A DNA stretch of 17,424 nt from Spirochaetales bacterium (lineage in GTDB: Bacteria > Spirochaetota > Spirochaetia > Treponematales > Rectinemataceae): NCBI GenBank assembly GCA_015657395.1, contig JADLKI010000001.1, forward strand, positions 180,596-198,019. The letters run 5' to 3'. Under the pieces are notes generated by a model. That model did no database searches and was not told the origin of the DNA. It saw nothing but the letters and a program-made list of their open reading frames with translations. Below are positions 7,788-14,906 of the stretch, piece by piece (within the stretch, counting starts at the first letter, position 1; each line of letters starts with the position of its first letter). The position numbers and the translations under genes were made by a program.

Positions 7788-9103
7788 ATTTTCAGGGCAT
7801 CAGGCGACTCTTCGGCAATATCGATTACTACCTCCTCTTTGCGACTTTTTTGCTGTGCGCACTAGGCATCGCGGCCATTTACTCCGCGGGAGTGGACGCG
7901 AACGGCATGGTAGTTTCGAACGAGTACATTAAACAGCTGATTTGGTTTGTCATTGGCGTTTTTCTTTTGATTGGCGCAGCGCTCATCGATTTTTCGAGGT
8001 TTAAGGATACCGCGTGGATATTTTTTGCACTCACCATCATCCTGCTTATTCTGACCCGACTCGTAGGGAAAGTAGTGAACGGATCCAGGTCATGGCTTGG
8101 GTTCGCCGGCTTTGGCATTCAGCCGGCGGAATTTGCGAAGATTACGACAGTGCTTATGCTTGCGCGCTATCTGGATTCGGCCGAGTACGACTCGAGCTTC
8201 AAAAAGCTGCTGAAAACTGGGGCTATCTTGGCTGTCCCCCTTCTTCTCATCCTGTCTCAGCCCGATTTCGGCTCCGCCCTTGTCTTTTTCCCGGCGGCCC
8301 TCGTCATGCTGACGCTCGCCGATGTCGATTTCCGGTATATCTTGTTTGGGGTGCTGTCCATAATCGGCATTTTCCTTTTTTTGAGCCTCCCCCTCTATGC
8401 TGAAAATCATCCGAATCCAGAAAACATTATCTATATTCTCGTGACGCAGGGCGGAATTCTGTTTATAGTCTTTGCACTCATACTGATTGTTTCGATAATC
8501 TCGAGTCTCGGATGGTCCAAGTTCAAGAAGCCGTATTATTATTGGCTCTCGTATAGCCTTGCAATCTTGGCTTTCTCCATCGCCGGGGCGACCGCCGCCC
8601 ATAAGCTTTTGAAGCCCTACCAGATCGAGAGGCTCCTCGTCTTCATCGACCCCAATATCGACCCGAAGGGTTCCGGCTGGAACATCCTCCAAAGCATTAC
8701 GGCCATAGGGTCGGGGGGCTTCTGGGGAAAAGGCTTCCTCCAGGGGACCCACAGCCATGCCCGCTATATCCCTCAGCAGAGCACAGACTTCATATTTTCC
8801 ATCATCGCGGAAGAATTCGGTTTTTTGGGCTGCATAGTGCTTTTTGTTCTCTACACAGTCATATTTGTCAGGTGCTTTATTCTCATCGAGACATCGAAAG
8901 ACCGTTTCAGCCAATTTGTGGTGGGCGGCATCCTGGGCATATTTGCATTCCATTTCATGATAAATATCGGGATGGCGATGGGCATCATGCCGGTCACGGG
9001 GATACCTCTGTACTTCGTCTCGTATGGCGGGTCCGCCCTGTGGTCCGGCCTCATCTCGATAGGCATATTGACCGGAATTTCAGCCCGCAGGTTTTCAGCG
9101 TGA
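7784..9103 (+). CDS. rodA: Rod shape-determining peptidoglycan glycosyltransferase RodA (SEDS family)
   Basis: RodA polymerises lipid II into glycan strands for side-wall growth. The 439-residue product has about ten membrane helices. Conserved SEDS segments are present: IQPAEFAK (residues 112-119), the QPDFGSAL segment with the catalytic-type aspartate D161, the long motif GKGFLQGTHSHARYIPQQST followed by DFIFSIIAEEFGFLG, and the final GIPLYFVSYGGSALW. An in-frame GTG at 7661 would give a longer product but lies deep inside the PBP2 gene; ATG 7784 overlaps the PBP2 stop by four bases, has GGGAGGCGGG just upstream and gives the normal RodA N-terminus. The stop TGA overlaps a GTG start of the next gene by four bases (9100-9103). 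RodA rather than FtsW is chosen from the PBP2/mreBCD context. Confidence 0.97.
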   Translation: MNFQGIRRLFGNIDYYLLFATFLLCALGIAAIYSAGVDANGMVVSNEYIKQLIWFVIGVFLLIGAALIDFSRFKDTAWIFFALTIILLILTRLVGKVVNGSRSWLGFAGFGIQPAEFAKITTVLMLARYLDSAEYDSSFKKLLKTGAILAVPLLLILSQPDFGSALVFFPAALVMLTLADVDFRYILFGVLSIIGIFLFLSLPLYAENHPNPENIIYILVTQGGILFIVFALILIVSIISSLGWSKFKKPYYYWLSYSLAILAFSIAGATAAHKLLKPYQIERLLVFIDPNIDPKGSGWNILQSITAIGSGGFWGKGFLQGTHSHARYIPQQSTDFIFSIIAEEFGFLGCIVLFVLYTVIFVRCFILIETSKDRFSQFVVGGILGIFAFHFMINIGMAMGIMPVTGIPLYFVSYGGSALWSGLISIGILTGISARRFSA

Positions 9104-11679
9104 CCAGAAGATTCATCGAGCCGATGCGCGATATCGGCGAAGCTCTTTTTCAGGTACAGAAGCCGGCCCGGTACGTGGGAGGGGAGTGCGGCGCCACTCC
9201 CCCAATAGGACAAGAGGATTCGCGTCTCAGGATAGCGCTGTCCTTTCCCGACCTCTACGAGATAGGCATGTCCAACAATGCGCTCCGGATCATTTATTCC
9301 AGGCTGAATGAGAGGAGGGACCTGCTCGCATGCGAAAGGGTGTTCGCGCCGGCTCCGGATTTTGAGCAGCTTTTAATTCAAAAAAAAATACCCCTCTATA
9401 CTCTGGAGAGCGGCATTCCCCTATCCGACACGGACCTTCTCGCGTTTACCGTTGGGTATGAACTTCTCGCCACGAATATGCTCGCCATCATGGAGTGTGG
9501 CGGCGTACCGTTTGAAGCGACACAGCGGGGCGAACATGATCCAATCGTAATGGCGGGAGGACCTGCCATCACAAATCCCCTGCCTTTTGCGCGATTCCTC
9601 GATGCCGTCTGGATTGGAGAAGCGGAAGCAGGATTCATCGATCTCATGATTAAAATGGCGGAACTTAAGCAACGCGGGGCGGACAGACGAGAGCGATTGG
9701 ACCTCTTGGCCGGACATCCTTCGATATGGATATCTCCATTGCTGGAAGAAAGCCTGGCTCTCCCTCACAGAAAACATGTCGTGAGGGCAATTTTTCAGGA
9801 TTTTTACAAGACTGAGTATGTGACCAGATTCCCGTATCCGGTGTTGAATCCTGTGCACGCACATGGGTCTGTCGAAATTATGCGCGGCTGCCCCAATGGG
9901 TGCCGTTTTTGCCATGCAGGATATTTTTATCGCCCGCAGAGATCGAAGTACCCTGAAATAATAAAAAAGGAAGTGGAAGATCTTGTTTCAAGAGGATACA
10001 GGGAGATCACACTTTCATCTCTGTCCTCCGGCGATTATCCGGGCATTGTCGAGCTCTTCGATGATCTGAATACTGCATGGTCAAAACACAAGGTGTCATT
10101 TCAGCTGCCAAGCCTCAAGGTCGACAGTTTTACCCTGCCGCTGCTGGAAAAGATCTCGGAGGTGCGAAAGTCGGGCCTGACCTTCGCCGTCGAAACACCT
10201 CTCGAGTCGTGGCAGTGCGCGATCAATAAACGGGTGCCGTTTGAAAAAATCGCGGCGATTCTCCACGAGGCCAAGGGCAAGGGATTTAGGTCGGCAAAGT
10301 TCTATTTTATGGTCGGACTGCCGCTGCCTGAACGGGGAATGAATGAGGCGCAGGCAATAGTCGACTATATCGAGCGGATAGCGCAGGTGGAACGGATTTC
10401 GATCCATGTGAATGTGGGGGCCTTCATCCCAAAGCCGCACACGCCCTTTGAACGCGAAGCGCAGCTCTCCGAGGAGGAAGCGCTGGACTGCATCCAGTAC
10501 ATACGGCGAAGCCTGAAATACCGAAAGAATATTGAGGTGAGCTATCATCCTCCCTTCCTGTCCGTACTGGAAGGGATAATTTCGCGGGGGGACGAGTCTG
10601 TCGGGGAGATCATCGCTGATGGGTATTTGAAGGGCGCGAGGCTGGATGCATGGGATGAATACCTGAATCGCGATCTGTGGCGCGAAGTCCTGGCCAGCTT
10701 CAACCAGAGAAGAGGGGAGGGGGCATGGCAGTCGTTTTTGGCACAAAAAGACAAAGGAGCGCTGCTCCCCTGGCATGAGATATCATTGAGAGTCAGCCCG
10801 GGATGGCTTCAAAGGGAAAAACAGAAGGCACAGAAGAGTAATTTAACTTCAATATGTAATGAGAATTGCACAGAAAGGTGCGGTGTGTGCGGCAATACCA
10901 ATGTTGTTGTATCTAATAATATACTTAATAAAGTTACATTTCACGCTGAAGCCTTGGTGCCGGAGCGCCATGGCGGCGTTTTTGCTTTTGATGTCGGGCG
11001 AGATGACGTTGAAATAACAGAGATAAAGTTGATTGCAGTGTGGTCGAAGAAGAATTCTGCGGTCCTATATCCTCTGCACGATGTGGCGAGGGCCTTTTCG
11101 AGGGCCTTTCAGGTCTGTGGCTTTCAAATTGCCTTTACCCATGGTTTCAATCCCCAGCCCAGAATTGAGCTGTCGCCGCCCTTGGGGCTGGGGATTGAGG
11201 GCGAAAATGAGATTCTGCTGCTGTGGATCGATATACCTGTGAACAGGCTCGAGGAATTTGAAGAATTTCTCTCCGGAAGTCAGGGGCAAATACTGTCTTC
11301 GCTGAACGAAAACCTGGCGGACGGACTCTGCATACAATCACTGCACATAAGCAAGCACAACGATGATAAAAAGAGAACCATCGGGGCATCGCTCAGGGCC
11401 GCAGCGTGGAGATATGTGTTCGCATCGGAAGAATCGTACATCAGGGCAGCGGAGATTTTGGCCGACCACGCGGATGATTTTGTATCGGTTAAGAACGATA
11501 GGGCTGCACATGAGATTGTCCTTATAGAAATTTTTTCCGGAGCTTCAAAAAAAACTCTGAGCTTCCACAAAATTTTAAAAGATCGTCTCGCGCCAGAACA
11601 TCATTTTAGGGCAGAACGGCTTGAGTGCTATGGCGAACTGGACAATGAAGGATATGTCAGGCTCCAGGATATCCTGTAG
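9100..11679 (+). CDS. Radical SAM protein (TIGR03960 type) fused to DUF2344 (TIGR03936 type)
   Basis: An 859-residue fusion of two conserved families that are often separate neighbouring genes; the reaction is unknown. Residues about 40-190 resemble the B12-binding-like N-domain of TIGR03960 proteins (FPDLYEIGMSN, residues 49-59). The radical SAM core has C264-x3-C268-x2-C271 (RGCPNGCRFCHAGYFYRP), the ligand set for a 4Fe-4S cluster that cleaves S-adenosylmethionine. A second cysteine group, C586, C590, C594 and C597, lies in an AT-rich linker. From about 645 to the end is DUF2344 (HDVARAFSRAF, FTHGFNPQPRIELSPPLGLG). GTG 9100 overlaps the rodA stop by four bases; ATG 9124 is an alternative that starts at MRDIGEALF. 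The frame is open back to 8872 but that part lies within rodA. In Firmicutes such genes are often near mre/rodA, RNase G and L21/L27 genes, which hints at a ribosome or RNA link; this is inference. Confidence 0.9.
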   Translation: MTRRFIEPMRDIGEALFQVQKPARYVGGECGATPPIGQEDSRLRIALSFPDLYEIGMSNNALRIIYSRLNERRDLLACERVFAPAPDFEQLLIQKKIPLYTLESGIPLSDTDLLAFTVGYELLATNMLAIMECGGVPFEATQRGEHDPIVMAGGPAITNPLPFARFLDAVWIGEAEAGFIDLMIKMAELKQRGADRRERLDLLAGHPSIWISPLLEESLALPHRKHVVRAIFQDFYKTEYVTRFPYPVLNPVHAHGSVEIMRGCPNGCRFCHAGYFYRPQRSKYPEIIKKEVEDLVSRGYREITLSSLSSGDYPGIVELFDDLNTAWSKHKVSFQLPSLKVDSFTLPLLEKISEVRKSGLTFAVETPLESWQCAINKRVPFEKIAAILHEAKGKGFRSAKFYFMVGLPLPERGMNEAQAIVDYIERIAQVERISIHVNVGAFIPKPHTPFEREAQLSEEEALDCIQYIRRSLKYRKNIEVSYHPPFLSVLEGIISRGDESVGEIIADGYLKGARLDAWDEYLNRDLWREVLASFNQRRGEGAWQSFLAQKDKGALLPWHEISLRVSPGWLQREKQKAQKSNLTSICNENCTERCGVCGNTNVVVSNNILNKVTFHAEALVPERHGGVFAFDVGRDDVEITEIKLIAVWSKKNSAVLYPLHDVARAFSRAFQVCGFQIAFTHGFNPQPRIELSPPLGLGIEGENEILLLWIDIPVNRLEEFEEFLSGSQGQILSSLNENLADGLCIQSLHISKHNDDKKRTIGASLRAAAWRYVFASEESYIRAAEILADHADDFVSVKNDRAAHEIVLIEIFSGASKKTLSFHKILKDRLAPEHHFRAERLECYGELDNEGYVRLQDIL

Positions 11680-11897
11680 CTGCGGGGGCCCGGGGAAAGG
11701 GGTTGCCCGCCAGGAGAAACCCTGCGATGGGCTAAGAGATGGGCGCGTCGGTTCCTATGGCCTGGTTTGGGGCTGGCGGCTTCTTTTATGGTATTTTGGT
11801 AGACAGAATATACATTATGCGAACTAATGGACGCCCCAAAATAATATGTAAGTATGGGCGGTTGGCATCTAAGTCGGCGCCCTATTCTTTCTTTGGA
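11680..11897. other. Non-coding junction between the two convergent gene blocks
   Basis: This 218-base segment separates the stop of the radical SAM fusion (plus strand) from the stop of the lipoprotein gene (minus strand). It begins G+C-rich (GGGGGCCCGGGG at 11685-11696) and turns AT-rich from about 11785 to 11855. An open frame on the plus strand from 11739 encodes a glycine-rich hydrophobic start but runs far into the lipoprotein gene, has no good ribosome site and resembles nothing I know. I see no RNA gene, repeat or promoter here that I would defend. Confidence 0.6.
11856..11894 (+). terminator. Weak candidate terminator for the plus-strand block
   Basis: GGGCG at 11856-11860 can pair with CGCCC at 11878-11882 around a 17-base loop, followed by the T-rich stretch TATTCTTTCTTT (11883-11894). 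The stem is short and the loop long, so this is only a weak candidate. It is 177 bases beyond the radical SAM stop. The AT-rich sequence on the other side could serve the minus-strand operon in the same way. Confidence 0.25.
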
Positions 11898-12599
11898 TCA
11901 GGAGCCCGGCGTGTAAGTGATTGGCTCCAATACTATCGGTTCGCTATAGAAATCGTTCAGGGAAGAAGAAACTCCATAGGAGACCGCGAAGAATACGATA
12001 TACACGCTGGAACCGCTTGAAACTCCGTCGCCCTCGTAGTCATGATCGTCGCTGCTGTACTGTCCGCTGACGTAAAAATCTGCGTCAGATGACGTTGTAG
12101 TGGTTGAATCATCCTTATCTCGGAATACGGAGGAAAGCGTGGTTGTTGTGCTCCCAACCTCCGAAGTGATTGTCCACCTGCTTGAAGCGTTCAGATTCAA
12201 GTCAAAGTAGTCGTAGCTGTTGTCGGAGACGGGAATGAGCGGCGCGCTGCTGTCATTGTATTTGACCAGAACATAGTAGCCTTTTGAAGACGCCACCGTT
12301 GAAATGTTGCTGCTCGTCAGGTTGTTGTAGAGATAATTATAGCTGCTGTTTGCATCGGTTTCGCTGTCGAATACTCTGTAATATATCTCGTAGCCCTTGA
12401 ATAATGCCGCTATGTCGATGTTGCTTGTATCATGTATGAGTCGAACGATGTTGGAGCTGGGAGATAGAAAGTCAGCCGGCGGATACAGATAATCTGATGT
12501 CGGCAGGCCGCAGGAGAAAAGCAGAAGGAGGGCAAGCGCGACAAAAAAGGCACCCGTCCTCTGGGAAAAGAAAGCAACCTTGCCCCTCTGCCCTCTCAT
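11898..12599 (-). CDS. Putative lipoprotein, Ser/Thr/Tyr/Asp-rich, unknown function
   Basis: I do not recognise this protein. From ATG 12599 it has 233 residues. A basic N-terminus (MRGQRGK), a hydrophobic helix (GAFFVALALLLLF) and then S29-C30-G form a relaxed lipobox (LLFSC), as is usual in spirochaetes; Cys30 would be lipidated after signal peptidase II cleavage. The mature part is rich in Ser, Thr, Tyr and Asp with low-complexity runs (STTTT twice, SSDDHDYEGDG), likely mostly beta structure or flexible. No enzyme motif is seen. An upstream ATG at 12605 directly abuts the ribosome site AGAGGTGG, which is too close; the second ATG at 12599 has about six bases of spacing, so I choose it. It is the last gene of the rpsA operon, 16 bases after the TPR gene. 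Surface or periplasmic location is inferred from the lipobox. Confidence 0.75.
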   Translation of the reverse strand: MRGQRGKVAFFSQRTGAFFVALALLLLFSCGLPTSDYLYPPADFLSPSSNIVRLIHDTSNIDIAALFKGYEIYYRVFDSETDANSSYNYLYNNLTSSNISTVASSKGYYVLVKYNDSSAPLIPVSDNSYDYFDLNLNASSRWTITSEVGSTTTTLSSVFRDKDDSTTTTSSDADFYVSGQYSSDDHDYEGDGVSSGSSVYIVFFAVSYGVSSSLNDFYSEPIVLEPITYTPGS

Positions 12600-12615
12600 C
12601 TGCATCCACCTCTTT

Positions 12616-13356
12616 TCACTCGGCCAAGCCCCGGGACTTTAAGTATATCACTCTGTTCTTGGCCAACATTGCCCAATCCGAGTCGCCGAACGACGAAACG
12701 AGCTGATTGTAGCTCGCCACTGCAGCCTTATAGTCCTGTTTGCCCTCCTGCAGCCGGCCGAGATTGAAGAGCGCCGAGGGAGCACTCGGATTGTCCTTGA
12801 GATAATCTTTCGTAAGGGCGGTATAGTGCGCAATGGCGGCGTCTATATTGCCGGCCTCCTCTGCCGATACGGCGGCGAGCTGAAGCGCGACGGGCGCTGC
12901 GTAGGATTTCTTGTTTCTTGCAAAGGCGTCCAGGGCTACTTTTTCGGCCTCCGCGTAGTCTTTCTTCTGGCTCAGGATTGCGCCTTTCCTGAGGAGTGCG
13001 CGCTGGGCAGCCAGAGTCCTGGGCCATTTTTTCGCAATTGAGTCCAGGTCCGTGATGAGGGATGTCTCCGCGTCCGCCTTTTTCTGCTCGTCCGTCTCCT
13101 GGGACCAGGCTTGGAGCTTTTGATCCGCAAGGTCCATCGCCCTGCCCGATGCCGAAGCGATATTCCCCGACACCGCAGTGTAGATGCCGACGGCTGCAAT
13201 GACCAGGACGGCGGCAATGCCGATGCCGATAACCAGAATCCGATTTGCGCTGATGAAATCGGCTAGTTTTTCAGAAAAAGTCTTCTTCTCTGTCTTTTTT
13301 CCTGTCTTTTTCGGGACATTTGTATCCTTCTGAGGCTGCTTTTCCTGTTGACTCAC
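12616..13356 (-). CDS. Membrane-anchored TPR-like protein (YfgM-like layout)
   Basis: A 246-residue protein with a Lys/Thr-rich cytoplasmic N-terminus (1-38), one transmembrane helix at about 39-62 (RILVIGIGIAAVLVIAAVGI) and an extracytoplasmic helical domain. TPR-like units are seen at about 118-150 (LRKGAILSQKKDYAEAEKVAL), 160-190 (AAVSAEEAGNIDAAIAHYTAL) and 196-230 (ALFNLGRLQEGKQDYKAAVASY). This layout is like YfgM, a periplasmic chaperone-associated protein of the Sec translocon, though a bit longer; the match is by architecture only. The start is GTG at 13356, with AAGGAG about seven bases upstream, which overlaps the last codons of the regulator gene. Only three bases separate it from the regulator stop, so it is probably translated in the same message. 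The membrane-bound TPR protein ahead of mreB has the same plan but is not an obvious copy. Confidence 0.82.
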   Translation of the reverse strand: MSQQEKQPQKDTNVPKKTGKKTEKKTFSEKLADFISANRILVIGIGIAAVLVIAAVGIYTAVSGNIASASGRAMDLADQKLQAWSQETDEQKKADAETSLITDLDSIAKKWPRTLAAQRALLRKGAILSQKKDYAEAEKVALDAFARNKKSYAAPVALQLAAVSAEEAGNIDAAIAHYTALTKDYLKDNPSAPSALFNLGRLQEGKQDYKAAVASYNQLVSSFGDSDWAMLAKNRVIYLKSRGLAE

Positions 13357-13359
13357 GCT

Positions 13360-14883
13360 TTACTCCTTACTTTGCAGAATATTGAGCTCTTTTATCAATC
13401 GTGACAAGTAGGTTCTCTGGATCTTCAGGTGCCGGGCGGTCTCGGTCTGATTCCATCGGTTCTGTTCGAGTGCGGCTCGTATGTAATTGCTTTTAAATAA
13501 AATAATTGCTTCTTTCAGTTCCTTGCCGTTGAACCGCTCGCTCCCGGTGGCTGGTTTTGCCCCTATCATGAGGTCATCTGTGGTGATGGTCGTTCCCCTG
13601 GCGATGAGGACAGCCCTCTCCACCGCATTCTCCAGTTCGCGGATGTTCCCCGGCCAGCTGTAGCTCAGCATGCATTCCATGGCCGAGTCCGAAAAATGGA
13701 GGATCCCGCGGTTTGTCTCTCTCGCATATTTTGTCAGAAAGTACTCGGCCAGCGTCGGAATGTCTTCCAGGCGTTCCCTCAAAGGGGGTATCTGAATCGG
13801 CAGGACATTCAGGCGGTAATAGAGGTCGCTCCTGAACTCCTGATTCTGCACAAGTTTTTCGATATCCCTGTTGGTCGCCGCGACGATCCGGACATCCGCC
13901 TTGATAGTCTCGTTCGAGCCTATGCGCTCGAAGGTCTTCTGCTGAATCACCCTGAGGAGCTTGGATTGCAGCTTTAAGGGGAGTTCGGCAATCTCGTCGA
14001 GGAAGATCGTTCCACCGTCGGCGGCTTCAAAGCGCCCTTCCCTATTGCTTATGGCATCGGTAAATGCACCTTTTACGTGGCCGAAGAGCTCGCTTTCGAG
14101 CAGGTTTTCGGGGAGGGCGGCGCAATTGACGCGGATAAAGGGCTTTTTGTTTCTGCGCGAATTGAGGTGCAGCTGTTCGGCGATCAGTTCTTTTCCGACG
14201 CCGCTCTCGCCCAGAATCAGGACGGAAGCATCGCTCGGGGCGACTCGTTTGACGAGATCGAGGCGCTCCTGCATCACTCTCGAAGAGAAGATGAGTGGAT
14301 GCCAGCCCTGCTTTTCCTGCACTTTATGCTGAAGATAGGTCAGCTCATGCTCGGTCCGCTCGTACTGCTTCGCATTGTCGAAGGCAATGCTGGCCTGCAC
14401 GGCGAACAGTTCCACCCATTCGAGGTCGTCGCCGACGAACAGGCCGTGTGAAGTCTTGTTGATGAGCTCGATGACCCCCTCGGTCCTATCCTTTACTTTC
14501 AGGGGAACCGCGAGTATGGAATTTGTGCTGTATGAAATCTCCTTGGAGACAAGAGGCGAGAACCGGGCATCGTGGGCGGCGTCATTGACGATGATGGGGC
14601 GGCTGTTCTGAAACACCCAGCCTACGATCCCTTCCGATGAGGGGACAGATTTCCCCTGGAGCTCCGCACCGCGGGGGCCGAGGGCGATCTCGAACCTGAG
14701 AGCATTTGTCGGCGCATCAAAAAGCGCGAGGCTTGCCGCTTCCGCACCAACAAGCCTCGCCGCTGATTCTACAATCGTCTTCAGCAACGAACGGAAATCC
14801 GTGTAACTGGAATTGAGCCGCGCGTTGATATCGATCAACGTCCGGAACTTCTCCGAATCAATCGCTGAAACCATCACTCTCAC
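13360..14883 (-). CDS. GAF-AAA+-Fis sigma-54-dependent transcriptional activator
   Basis: A 507-residue bacterial enhancer-binding protein that would use ATP hydrolysis to open sigma-54 RNA polymerase promoters. Domains in order: GAF sensor (about 25-172), AAA+ (about 195-430), Fis-type helix-turn-helix (about 460-500). AAA+ motifs: Walker A GESGVGKE (225-232), Walker B GTIFLDE (291-297), sensor I ATN (336-338), arginine fingers in FRSDLYYRLN (R351, R357), sensor II WPGNIREL (410-417). The sigma-54 contact loop is GAFTDA (272-277) instead of GAFTGA. The HTH is NQTETARHLKIQRTYLSRLI (478-497). It has no receiver domain, so the GAF domain probably senses a small molecule or another protein. The start is uncertain: GTG 14883 or ATG 14874, neither with a strong ribosome site. 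It lies 23 bases after rpsA and three bases before the TPR gene. No -24/-12 promoter was found by eye in the window, so its targets are elsewhere. Confidence 0.93.
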   Translation of the reverse strand: MRVMVSAIDSEKFRTLIDINARLNSSYTDFRSLLKTIVESAARLVGAEAASLALFDAPTNALRFEIALGPRGAELQGKSVPSSEGIVGWVFQNSRPIIVNDAAHDARFSPLVSKEISYSTNSILAVPLKVKDRTEGVIELINKTSHGLFVGDDLEWVELFAVQASIAFDNAKQYERTEHELTYLQHKVQEKQGWHPLIFSSRVMQERLDLVKRVAPSDASVLILGESGVGKELIAEQLHLNSRRNKKPFIRVNCAALPENLLESELFGHVKGAFTDAISNREGRFEAADGGTIFLDEIAELPLKLQSKLLRVIQQKTFERIGSNETIKADVRIVAATNRDIEKLVQNQEFRSDLYYRLNVLPIQIPPLRERLEDIPTLAEYFLTKYARETNRGILHFSDSAMECMLSYSWPGNIRELENAVERAVLIARGTTITTDDLMIGAKPATGSERFNGKELKEAIILFKSNYIRAALEQNRWNQTETARHLKIQRTYLSRLIKELNILQSKE

Positions 14884-14906
14884 ACTATGGGGACCGAGCT
14901 TGTGGC

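Noticed and set aside
8090..8953. Minus-strand open frame of 287 codons
   Set aside because: It is fully antisense to rodA, highly charged and without motif; a mirror of the membrane-protein codons.
8872..9099. N-terminal extension of the radical SAM fusion from ATG 8872
   Set aside because: This stretch lies in the conserved C-terminal part of rodA in another frame. The extension (HRDIERPFQPICGGRHPGH) is not like the family, whose N-terminus fits 9100 or 9124.
11660..11680. Palindrome CAGGATATCCTG at the end of the radical SAM gene
   Set aside because: It lies in codons for the last residues, is short and has no T run; chance is enough.
11685..11730. G+C-rich start of the junction as a terminator (GGGTT/AACCC pairing)
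   Set aside because: The stem is about five pairs with an interruption and is not followed by T residues.
11739..12020. Plus-strand open frame of 93 codons with a hydrophobic start (GAGGFFYGILVDRIYIM)
   Set aside because: More than 40% of it is antisense to the lipoprotein gene, it has no clear ribosome site, and the sequence resembles no family I know. The part outside the lipoprotein gene is too short to judge.
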